DNA of 64,000 nt from Ciona intestinalis (lineage: Eukaryota; Chordata; Ascidiacea; Phlebobranchia; Cionidae): NCBI RefSeq assembly GCF_000224145.3, contig NC_020166.2:2186113-2250112 (forward strand). Direction: 5' to 3'. Both the position numbers and the translations under genes were made by a program. The notes under the pieces were generated by a model, which saw nothing but the letters and a program-made list of their open reading frames with translations, made no database searches and was not told the DNA's origin. Below are positions 38,492 through 49,900 of this stretch, in pieces. Numbering within the stretch: the stretch's first letter is position 1; each line of letters opens with the position of its first letter.

Positions 38492-41400
38492 ATGACCGAT
38501 TTTAAAGGTACGTTGCACGTTAATGTATAGAATACATTACGATTAGGGTACTTTATTAGAAATGAAAAATCACAAAGGTGTTTTTTTCACATGGGACTAT
38601 ACAAAGAAGACGGAAAAATTTTTCCGCTAGAGGCGGTAATTATTTAAATTAAAAAATACGAAAAAACGAACAAAACAGCACTACAAAGTGTTAATAAGTG
38701 TAAAACAAATTAATTAAATAATAAAAATACTTTTCCAAATACATAAAACACTAGTAAGAATATATTTCCCACATTAGGTCGGTTATATACGCTCTTTCGT
38801 TGTGATTACTGTCGTCGAGTCTGTGGTGTAGCGGTTTGCGTGCGGTCGTAAACTCCCTTTGTTTTATTTTTACCGGGTTCGAGTCCCGCACAGTGGAATA
38901 CTTTTTTTATCTTTTTTTTTCAAGTTTTTTTTGTTTGACGAGTTTGGGGTTAGGANNNNNNNNNNNNNNNNNNNNNNNNNNNNNNNNNNNNNNNNNNNNN
39001 NNNNNAAAAGTTTGTTTACTGACTCGAATCGTTGTGATTATAGAATTGCAAAGTCACGTGGGGCAGTTGTACTACTCATGCGTGAAATTTATAGCAGCGT
39101 GTTTTTGTTTTTCGGTCAAAACATTGCAATATTGTTAAGATTCTACGAAAATAAGTAGCTACCTACCGTTAGTCTATATGATAATATAGGATTGTCATGT
39201 TTACAGTTTCACTGCGTATTTTGAATTTTCGATTTAGCGAGGCTATATCAACTGTATAATCGGGAGTAAATTTCACATGGGACTATACAAAGAAGACGGA
39301 TAAATTTTTCCGCTAGAGGCGGTAATTATTTAAATTAAAAAATACGGAAAAACGAACAAAACAGCACCACAAAGTGTTAATAAGTGTAAAACAAATTAAT
39401 TAAATAATAAAAATACATTCCTAAATACATAAAACACTAGTAAGAACATATTTCCCACATTAGGTGGGTTATATACGCCCTTTCGTTGTGCATATTGTCG
39501 TCGAGTCTGTGGTGTAACGGTTAGCGTGCCGTCGTTCACCCTATTTGTTTCATTTTTACCGGGTTCGAGTCCCGCACAGTGGAATACTTTTTTATATATT
39601 TTTTTAAGTTTTTTTTTGTTTGACGAGTTTGGGGTTAGGAGTTAGGGGTTAGGGGTTAGCGCTTAGGGGTTAGCGCTTTATATCTTATGTGTATAAAGCG
39701 TGAAACTAACTGCTCCCCATAAAATAGAGAAACGAATTTGTCATCGCCTCCTAGCGGAAAATTTTTTCCGTCTTCTCTGTATAGCTCCATGTGTTTTTTT
39801 CAGTTAATGTGAAATGGGGAAAACAGAAATACTCTGACATTGATGTGTCAACTGACGAACCACCAGAAGTGTTTAAACTTCAAATATTTTCTTTAACGAA
39901 CGTCCAACCTGAACGTCAAAAAGTAATGCTAAAAGGAACAACAATAAAAGATGACTGGGGCGACTTGAAAATAAAAAATGTAAGTTTCAGAGATATAAGT
40001 TAACAGATTGTTTTCACTAGAACATTTTAACAACTTTTTTTTACTTTCGTGTACTGTTGTACATTTGTTAAGGAGTAATATTTTTAATATTTTAAATACT
40101 TAAAAAATGTGAAAATTGTTACCACAGTGTTACCACTTAGAATGTGTATATGTATATATAAAGCCCTTATATGTTGTAATCTTGGTTTAAATAAACATAT
40201 TTTAAACCTATTTTGTCATTTAGGGAGTTACTTTCCTTGTGATGGGCTCGGCAGATGAGCTGCCAAAAGAACCTGTACAGAAAACTGTTTTCCTGGAAGA
40301 CATGTCAGAAGATCAGCTCGTCTCAGCAGTGAGTGTCTAATAAGATAATTTTATGCATTTTTATATAAGAAATATATATATATATATGTGCATTTTTTGT
40401 GTGTGTATTTATATTAGAACATTTCTATGCATTTTTTATGTGAATTTCGTAAGAATCGTTGTGTTTTTTGTATAAGTGCATTTATATTTATGAAACAGTA
40501 ACATTTTCTTGTGTCTTAGATGAACTTGCTTACTGGACTTGATAACTTGGGAAACACATGTTACATGAATGCAACTGTTCAATTGCTTAAATCGGTTCCT
40601 GAACTGGACAAGTCACTGCAGAGGTACGTCAACTTAATTATTTACCTGCAAAGTTAGACTAGCTTTTTTCTAATGCTGTAATATTTCATTTTATTTGCGC
40701 AAAAATATGGCTGTTACTTCTCAATGCTACGTTTGTAGTTATTTGAGAAAATATTTATTTCATTATTTTAAAATTTTTCTTTTAAGTTAATTAAAATTTG
40801 CAAAAACATGCCTGTTACTTCTCAATGGGCAGTTTGTAGTGATTTTTCAAAACGCTAAATTTTTTATTAAAGTTTTATGTTTAAATTGCCAACTTTTTAC
40901 GTATATATATATATATACCCAGCCATGCTACAAACCAAACTAGTGTTGGTCTTATGTCGAGTCTTACCGGAGGTTCAACGGGAGGTATTGATGAAAGTGT
41001 AACTACTGGGTTTGCCAATCTTATCCAGAACATGAAATCTGGTTCACAAGCATCAATTAAACCATTCCTGTTCTTGCAACTCATCTATATGAGGTTTCCT
41101 CACTTTGCAGAGAAAACTGAGCATGGTGTGCCAATGCAACAGGTCAGTCAATTATGTAATGAATGTAGTAATGCAACATTATGTAAGTATTGTTTAAATT
41201 AGTAATGTAAGTGTTCATGAACAGTGGAACAGGAATTTAGAAAATACAGACCCCATTTTGTTAATGAAAATTATATATATTATGTATAAATATAGAACCC
41301 CTCTTTTTGTAAATAAAATGTTTGTTTTTTTGTAAATCATTTATTTTGAGGGGGGTGGATAAAAATCGCAGTTGTGGTATTCAGTTATTTGTTTTAAGGG

Positions 41401-43750
41401 AGTTTAGGTATTTTTTATTATACTAAGCTTTGTTAATCAAGGTAACAGGTTTTACCGTTTTATCATTTTCTTAGGATGCGAATGAATTCTTGACAGAACT
41501 TCTGAGAATATGTCAGCAGAATCTGAAGCCAATAACCAATGATACCGAGCAGGAAATGGCAACAGCAGCTACGAATAAACAACGTTCGAATTTTATCGAT
41601 CAATATTTTGGTATTGATTATGATGTTGAGTGAGTTTAAAAATGACAGCTTACTTTTTTGAATTGTCTAATTTTTATGTATGCATGGGTCATGGGCAGTA
41701 AATTTACACATTTTATTAGGTATGCTAAAGCAACTTAAACTATTGGTTATAAAATAGGCCTAGATGTGCTGCAAATATTCAGTCTGTTTAGGTCTTGCTG
41801 AATGGCAGTCGAATTGCCTCAAACACCACTTTTATGCCAGATGAGGCGTTAAAGGATTATTTTTTTTACTGTATAATTTATTTCAAGGTTACAATGTCTT
41901 GATGAAGAAGCAAAAGATGAAGCTGTTTCAAAATCAAGTGAAACGTCGCTTCAGCTTAACTGTTTCATCTCACAAGAGGTGTGTACAATACCATATGTGT
42001 CTCATAATTTTATCATTCATGTCCATTATTATTTTTTTTAAATTTTATAATAACCATTATTATTTTTTCGGCAGGTAAAATACATGCTAACTGGTATCAA
42101 GTCAAAGTTGAAGGAAGAACTCACAAAACGTTCGCCTACATTAGACAGAGATGCAAAGTATTGCAAGACGGTAATTTCACTTTTTGAATTTTAGTTTAAT
42201 AAAACATTCCCTTCTTATCTAAAACATCCTTTTTTCATCTTTATAGACGTACAATGGTGTAAATAAGGCATTACTAAATAATATACTATAATTTTTTTAT
42301 TAACATTTAAAGTGGGGGGACCTGACCCCTTGTACACACCCTTGAACTTCTTTACTTTTAATACAGAGTCAAATCAAGCGTCTTCCTGCGTACCTCTGTG
42401 TACAGATGGTTAGATTCTTCTACAAAGAAAAAGGAGGTGTGAATGCAAAGATACTCAAAGTAAGTAAGACACGTTTGTGATGGTATTGTTTATTGTGTCA
42501 TTATTAAAGCGTAATAAATTGGTAGTATCCAACAATTAGGCAGGAGATACCTTTGGCGGACAGTAGAAATATATAAAAAAAGTCAATTGTACAATCACAT
42601 GTCACAAATAGCTCATCATAGGATATCCGTAGTCACACAAAATTTAAATTTTGAATAAACTTGACATTATCACACTTCTATATTTCTACAGACAAAAATA
42701 ATCACCCACAAAGCTTCACACGCATGGACTAGCCTTGCCCCGCCATGCGAGGTTAACCTAAACAAGATTCATTCATAATTTTCATATATTTTGCAGGATG
42801 TGAAATTCCCAATGAGCTTCGATGCCTACGAATTATGCTCTCCTGAGTTGCAGAAAAGACTTCAGCCTGTGCGTGATCGCTTTGAGGCAGAAGAAGAAGC
42901 AAAAGCAGAAGCACAGATCGCAGGGAAACTGGCCGGAGTAAAGAAAGAGATCTTGAAGAAAAAAGATGAAAATATTGAATATGAAAGATTTGATTTTGAA
43001 GATGGTATGTAGAAAAGATATGTCATATAGTGTTACTGGTATAATTATGGAGATATAATAACCAGATTCACTGAACACTTATGTCAATAAACAGTAAATG
43101 AATTCATTCTGATTGTAAATGACTGCCTATCCAAATATGGAAAAAATAAGAGAAAAAAGTGAATTCAAACCCTTGTTTCCCAGACATTGGAGCCAATAAC
43201 AGCGGACATTATGAATTACAAGGAGTTCTCACCCACCGGGGACGATCCAGTTCATCGGGTCATTATGTGTCATGGATACGAAGAGATCGGGGTAAATGTG
43301 ATAAAAGAATTTTGAATATATAATTATATGCCTGGCACCATGAGTAATGGTTATAGCACCTCTTTGGGTACAGCAACACCAACTCGTATGCCATATAGAT
43401 AATCTTGTATATTTTTTTGCCAAATATGCAGGTCTGTTTTATATGTTAACTCCACCGGACCACATGCTTTATTTATAAGTGTTGACAAATTTCGTATTTT
43501 ATTTATCTTCTTATCGAAAAGACAACTTGACATTTCAGATGAGTGGATGAAATGTGACGATGACAATGTGACACCAGTTACTTTAGAAGAAGTTCTAAAA
43601 CTATCTGGTGGTGGCGACTGGCACATAGCTTACGTCTTGCTTTATGGGCCAAGACGTTTAGAAAAGAAATCTACAACTCCTGCAACTGGTGATGTGGCTA
43701 CTACTGCTGCTGTTCCCATGGAAACAGGGACGTCTAATGGAGATTCTTAA
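38492..43750 (+). CDS. USP14: USP14, proteasome-associated deubiquitinase
   Basis: USP14 binds the 19S proteasome base and trims ubiquitin chains. Twelve exons: 38492-38507, 39804-39979, 40224-40328, 40520-40623, 40923-41142, 41475-41629, 41888-41978, 42075-42170, 42367-42459, 42797-43004, 43184-43291, 43539-43750. They encode 527 aa (human 494). Exon 1 codes only for MTDFK plus one base. Residues 1-75 are the ubiquitin-like domain (VNVKWGKQKYSDID, QPERQKVMLKG). The USP catalytic Cys box is GLDNLGNTCYMNATVQ (Cys about 113), the QQDANEF box follows at the exon 5/6 junction, and the His box is SSSSGHYVSW (His about 448). GGGDWHIAYVLLYGPRR is the end of the catalytic domain. An Ala/Glu/Lys-rich insert (about residues 375-405) is longer than in human. 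The stop is only 187 bp from the stop of the convergent CFAP337 gene. Intron 1 is made largely of a TIR element. Confidence 0.96.
38586..39005 (+). mobile_element. First copy of TIR element with tRNA-like core (interrupted by a gap)
   Basis: Begins CACATGGGACTATACAAAGA at 38588, with the same 5' terminal sequence as the complete copy at 39274. An AT-rich part follows, then a tRNA-like segment at about 38819-38895 with A-box-like TGGTGTAGCGG and a perfect B box GGTTCGAGTCC, then T-runs and a GGGGTTAGG start where the N gap (38956-39005) begins. The right terminal repeat is not seen, so this copy is incomplete or its end lies in the gap. Confidence 0.7.
38956..39005. other. Assembly gap (N run, 50 bases)
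   Basis: The gap starts exactly where the complete sister copy enters its GGGGTTA-rich minisatellite, so it probably hides a G-rich tandem repeat. Confidence 0.9.
39505..39594 (+). ncRNA. tRNA-like sequence with Pol III promoter boxes inside the TIR element
   Basis: The A-box-like TGGTGTAACGG starts at 39510 and the B box GGTTCGAGTCC is at 39562-39572. The outer CTGTG (39507-39511) can pair with CACAG (39575-39579) as an acceptor-type stem, and CGGG with CCCG as the T-arm stem. The anticodon arm is replaced by a long T-rich insert without a clear stem, so this is a tRNA-derived promoter unit, not a working tRNA. T-runs from 39588 would terminate Pol III. Transcription is inference. Confidence 0.55.
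39630..39682 (+). repeat. Telomere-like G-rich minisatellite (GGGGTTA)
   Basis: GGGGTTAGGAGTTAGGGGTT and following copies, including two GCGCTTAGGGGTTA variants. It is seven-base periodic, unlike canonical TTAGGG, and belongs to the TIR element (the first copy enters the same repeat before its gap). Confidence 0.7.
42700..42785 (+). repeat. SINE 3' end fragment in USP14 intron 9
   Basis: CCTTGCCCCGCCATGCGAGG, then TTCATTCATAAT, match the family's 3' end a few bases before the exon 10 acceptor. Confidence 0.5.
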
Positions 43751-43937
43751 CATGGGGGCTTGTGTTACTTTAATTTAGTCCTAAGTTCATTATTCTGATG
43801 TTATTGCTGCTTGTTGTGGAGTAAACTAGTGCACTGTTGCTAAGATACAACATTCTACTTTTGTAAACTGAACATAAAACTTATTAAATACTCTAAGTTT
43901 ATAAATATGAATTTGAGTGCAATTAATTCTGTGTTTA

Positions 43938-46900
43938 TTATTTTGGCTTTGGAGACTTTGAACCTTGGAAACCTCGGACCACCTGCAAAATAAAACGTTC
44001 ATTATTTGAGTTTTGTTCATTTTAAACCAATAGCCAGACTTTGACAGCCTTGCTGATTTTTTGGGTAGTGTTTGAAAACGAAATTTGTGAAGATTTGTTT
44101 TTTCTGGCAGCCCAACTTTTAGAAAGTATTCCTTTCACTGAAGATTTGGCAGGGCGTGACTTGGTTTCTTGCTCCATACTCTGTTTAATAAATAAATATT
44201 AATAATTATCAGATTACAGAATAAATAAATATTACTAATTATCAGATTATAGTGTGGTTGGGGCAGCTCTTGAACAAGTATACATAAAACTGAAGGTATT
44301 AATATCACAGTGCAATTTCATATGGATGCGAACACAGATCTACATTATGTTTCTTATTTCTAAAGACTCATTTGCACAACAGTAAAACCCCACATTAGAT
44401 AAATATAATTTATTTTATCTCCAAAAAGCAGCTACGCGAGTTGTTATAACACGAGCAGATTCGGTTTCATACACCTCTTTCCAGCTTACGAGTGATCACG
44501 TATGTAACTTTGTGGATAATTGTTTTTTTTTCTCAAATATATACGCCAGCAAACCTGCAGAACTTCACGTTGCATTCTCCATTTCTCTTTCAGCAATTCA
44601 GGAACCGCAACATCTTCTGTTACTTGCAGTGGTGAAAATGGAATGGAAGAATGAACTCGAAACTTGAAAGTTAGTTTCAAATTACTAATAGTGGTTTTAA
44701 AACTCAGTTACTGAAATGCTTCGTTTGTTTACTAGTTAATGCATATTTTGTTTCTACTGAAAGGTAGTGTTTAAAAAATATCAAATACCCAGTGTGTAAG
44801 GTACATTCAATTTAAATTCTTCCAAAAATAAAACCTCCAGACTTCAATCAGAAACGTCTAGTTACTGGTATAACATTCACCTTCGTAACACACACATATA
44901 TATATTAGTAATCTTTAACACAGTAGCTACAACTGCCAAACTATTTGAAGAACTCCCAAAAATACTCACTCACTAGCTAGCTATACAACTTCCACTATGC
45001 TTACTAATCTGTACAAAATCTAGCTAATACTTCTAAGTTGTTCTAACTTAACTAAAACTTCGCAAACTGAAAACACTGTTCTAACTACAGTATACTGTTC
45101 CTGATATTACATTGTTCAGATGAGGCTTTAGATCTATTTTCGGCAAAACACGGTGTCTTCTCTTTGCTTTGTACCAGCCCCCAAGCACATTACTCTGCCC
45201 CATTTTTTTCACAGCTCGCTGATAATTTCTTTCAATTTCTTCGTCTGTTTTGACTTCATTAAAAAACAACGAGTTGACCTGGCAAAATGAAAGTTGCTGG
45301 TGAATGATATTTTAATTTTAAAAGTAGGTAAATTATTTAAACACTATGGAACCCGAGAATTAGGCAACAGTTCGCACATAACCACAACTGACCAGGTTTC
45401 CCTTTTAGACTGACATAAGTTTATCGGTATCAAGCATCGAGCCCAGTATCTTACAGTTAGGATGTAAACACCTAACCATTAAAAATGTCGCAGGAAAAAA
45501 TTACCTTCAAATTTAAAAAATGGTAGACACCTACCTTACAGAGGTAATAAGCCTATAACCTACCCCACACAGTGTATACACCTACCCCACACAGTGTATA
45601 CACCTGGGATCCCCACGTAGTGTATACACCTACCCCACACAGTGTATACACCTACCCCAACACAGTGTATACACCTACCCCACAAAGTGTATACACTTAC
45701 CCCACCGTAGTGTATACACCTACCCCACACAGTGTATACACCTACCCCACACAGTGTATACACCTACCCCACACNNNNNNNNNNNNNNNNNNNNNNNNNN
45801 NNNNNNNNNNNNNNNNNNNNNNNNNNNNNNNNNNNNNNNNNNNNNNNNNNNNNNNNNNNNNNNNNNNNNNNNNNNNNNNNNNNNNNNNNNNNNNNNNNNA
45901 CCTACCCCACACAGTGTATACGCCTACCCCACACAGTGTATACGCCTACCCCACACAGTGTATACACCTACCCCACACAGTGTATACACCTACCCCACAC
46001 AGTGTATACGCTTACCCCACACAGTGTATACACCTACCCCACACAGTGTATACACCTACCCCACACAGTGTATACACCTACCCCACGTAGTGTATACACC
46101 TACCCCAAACAGTGTATACACCTACCCCACACAGTGTATACACCCACCCCACATAGTGTATACACCTACCCCACATAGTGTATACACCCACCCCACACAG
46201 TGTATACACCCACCCCACATAGTGTATACACCTACCCCACATAGTGTATACACCCACCCCACACAGTGTATACACCTACCCCACTGTATTCCTCCTTCTT
46301 GGCCTCAGCAATAGAAGGTTGAGCGGTGGTTATACGGGTGATTGCTTTCGTAAGACCACGCAAAGCTACAAAGTTCAAAACATTTCTTGCTAATCTCCAT
46401 GCACTGTACCCAGCATTGAATACCTGGTAATATATATGAATGGATGAATTATTTACCCTTGCTTGGCGGGGCAACAACATTCGTTAGCTTACGAGTTACT
46501 GTGTATGTAGCTTTGTGGGTGAAGTTGTAAAATTTCTAATTTTTTAAAGAAATATAAACTTAAATATTATTTATTTTCCTAAACTCTACAGATGTCATAT
46601 TGCACTAGATATTTTAAAGCACCTTTAAAGTGTTAGCAGATGCTACTCTTTTTATATCAGCAGGCATCCTGGTTTGGCCAAGACTTTGTGTACTTAAGTT
46701 CCACTGATGTTTCTGTCCAAATGTTCCTGAAAAATTATATTCAAACTAATCCATGCATGTCAGTGTGCAAATCCTTAGTATTTTTTTTGTGTGCGATTTT
46801 TCACCAAAACAGAATAGCTTTTGCACGTAGTACATTTACATACATAAACATATCAACAAAACACAAGTTAGACTAATAGTTTGGGGTCAAACTGTTTAGT

Positions 46901-49900
46901 AGAATTAGACAAAAATCCATTCATATTTACCTATATACATGCCACCAATAGTCCATAGTCGTACAGTACCATCAGAACAAGACGTGAGGAAAAGTTCTTT
47001 CTCATCAATATAGTTGATATCATTCACAGACCCGACGTGGGCACGAAAATATTGAACAACATTTGGGGGGATTATGTTTAGTTTAAGCATACGTCGTTGT
47101 GATAACATTCTGTTGGAAGGAATAATAATTACTTTTTTTCTCCATGTGACTCAAATGATTACTCATTCATCATGTGACTCAAAAATTATAACATTAGTGT
47201 AATTTTGGTTTGATCTACACAACTCGTAGCATTAAAAAAGTTAATATGTTTTATAGTTGTAAGTTATTAGGTAAGATGTGTACCGGTTAGCAAAATAAAC
47301 ACACTTTAAAATATAATTAAAATTTTATAATGAAATCAGTATTTTAGTACTAGTATGACAGATTTTCTAGTACTGCAAAAAACTTGAAAAGGTCAGCTGG
47401 GGTTAATACATAATATGCAATTACACCTGTGTGGTATAAAATAACATCTACCCCAAAGGAAATACTTTATTTTGATTTTTTTTAACAAGGACCTAATCCA
47501 TACAGAAGACAAGAGAGCATGTTTCAAAATGTTATAAACTACAGAAATAACATGTTGTGTAAGCACTTACTTAACACTTTCTTCTGTCATCTGATTATCG
47601 TGCTGTAACCGTATTTGGAGCAAATCAAATGCAGCACCTCTTCGTTTTTGTTGGACAGGTTTTTTGTAGCAATAAGTCTCAATGTCCCAAATCTGATTAG
47701 GTAAGATTTTATTATGAAGTGTTTTTGTTTTTTTATGCTTCCGAACATGTAGCTAAGGTCAATTTTTTAATTACAATATTATACAGAGTGTTTAGAAAGT
47801 CACTGTCCACTTACATATTTAGTAACAGATACGGTTCAGTATAGAATCCAGAAGGTAAATATAAATGACAAAATTAATTGAAGTTAAAAGTAACCCCTGT
47901 TAGCTTTAATACAGGCTTGGACCCTTCTTATTTTGTTACTTAACATTTCAATCTTGGTAATAAACACCTTAATCAGAAATATATATATATAAAAAAAATA
48001 AAAACAATGCCTTTTCGAACACCCTGTAGTATTAGCGACGAATTATTGGTAATGTAGTTTTATGTAACTTGTTATGGTATAGTAATATGCTAGTAATGCA
48101 ACAACGTAATATTGGTATGGTAGGTGTAACTTGTAAAACTTAGAAAAATAACAGTGACTTTCCGAACCCCCTGTAACTACTAAGCATACCGTTACATATC
48201 CACTTGAATCTCCAGTAATTAGAATCTTATTTTGTTCATCAGTTGCCATGGATAAGACGGATTCACCATCACGGTGTGCGGCAACAAATTGACCCAGTAA
48301 TCCCCCTTGTGGGTGAACTGACCATGCATGGACCCAACCCATGGCCCCGGACGATAACAATGTTGCAGCGTGGGGTGTGTGGGGCCGGCTTTGTAGAAAT
48401 ATTAGCTGGGGGGAGATGGGGTAAAATAAGAATCAGCTACTAATGTTATGTATGTGGTTTACTGGTTAAATGAATGAATGCAAGTTGCTTTATCTTTGGG
48501 TGGCCGGAAAACGACAGTCGTTATACCACAGATGTGTTTTATACCAAATAGGTCTTGTTATTTCGTTTTACCTATAATCCTGTTAATATGACTGTCGGTT
48601 TACCGTTACTACCCGTTTTTTCGTTTTTGTAAGCTTTTCCGAAATTCAAAAAAGGTGTTTTGGGGCCCTCAAGGATAAAGCAAGTCCCATTCATTCATTT
48701 ATAAAGTCATTCATTCAATCGTCCATTTATTTATACACTCACCTTATCAATAGAAACATCCGCAGCCCAGTAATCCTGGGTATTTTCTCCTGTTATAACA
48801 TCAAGCTGGTGACGAGTGTGCTCTGTCGATATCGTCGAGCGCGCAGAAGGTTGAATGATTTTGGGAAGAGAAAGCTCCCTGTAATATTATGCAACTATTT
48901 GGGGGGGTTGTGTATTAAGTTTGAGGTTCACGGTTCAAAACTAGGTGAGGTAAGTTAATGTCTTTGTGAAAGCTGTGTGAGGTTGGGTGTCTGTTTCTAG
49001 ACCAGAAGATACCGGTTTGAGGCTTGCCGCAGCTACTACTATATTTGTCATTGGTCAAAACACGTAATGGTAATTGTAGAAACTCAGTAGTCGTCACAAT
49101 TTTTAACTAGGCATAAAAAAATTATCATCTACAGAGTTTTTAATGTGGTAACTTGTAACGTGTATGAAACAGAACACTTGTGTTAATAGCTCTCTATATT
49201 AACAATGAGGATAAATAAGTTACAATCATCTTTCATTATTGCTGGTAAAATCGCATAGTTAGCATAAAGGTTAAGGTTAAAATCAAGAGGCTGTACACAC
49301 TATGCAACAACACGGATTATCGAAGAATTAAAGTTCCAATGTTTAATAAAGTTAAGCATCAAACTAATAGAAGTTTTGCCACATTGCTTACCTGTCTTTT
49401 ACTACTTCTTTTTTTTCTGTAAAAAAAACAATAATATAAATCTGTAACATCGAATAGCAGAATAGGATAATAGAATAACACCTAACAACACATTAGATTA
49501 AATATACACTGCATACCATTTCTACAGCACAATTTAAATGGCTGATGTATAGGTGGTAACAGTTCCGATGACATTACATTCTTCTCATGGCTAGGTGCGG
49601 ATAAATTTGCATTGCTACGTTTGGTTGAAGTGCTGTTTTGGGTAAGAGGAGACTCAAGCTGTCTGTCTGAACAAGTCTTTCCAAAAAAAACATATGATTG
49701 TTACTTATTATTTATGTATGTTGGGGCAGTTTTATTATTTGACATTTGAGAGTTCTGTTTTTTTTTTCAAGTGCCTGCCTATAAGTTACTAAGTATGTAA
49801 CTTTGTGGGTAATTTTTAAAATTTATAACAGGGTTGGAGCAACTGCTGTTAAGTGTCTTGTCCAAAGACACATACACTCACAATGGTAGCAGGGTTGAGC

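Larger units (their letters stand above)
39274..39793 (+). mobile_element. Complete TIR element (about 520 bp) with tRNA-like core in USP14 intron 1
   Basis: The left end CACATGGGACTATACAAAGA and the right end (reverse complement CACATGGAGCTATACAGAGA) are inverted repeats. They extend for about 50 bp through the GAAGACGG and TTTTTCCGCTAG blocks. Inside are an AT-rich part, a tRNA-like sequence (39505-39581) and a telomere-like GGGGTTA array (39630-39680). There is no transposase frame, so it is non-autonomous. The right end abuts the polypyrimidine tract and AG acceptor of USP14 exon 2 (T7 then CAG at 39801-39803). Confidence 0.8.

Noticed and set aside
39505-39594. Functional tRNA gene
   Set aside because: The A and B boxes and the outer and T-arm stems are present, but the anticodon arm is replaced by a T-rich insert and the unit is repeated inside a TIR element, so it is called tRNA-like only.
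45559-46284. CRISPR-like array
   Set aside because: Units are contiguous 22-bp tandem repeats without spacers, in a eukaryotic intron.
45560-46314. Long open frames on both strands with Tyr-Thr-Pro-Thr-Pro-His repeats
   Set aside because: They are produced by the 22-bp minisatellite, which cycles through all three frames without stops and lies inside an intron. No start context, domain or splice evidence supports a protein.
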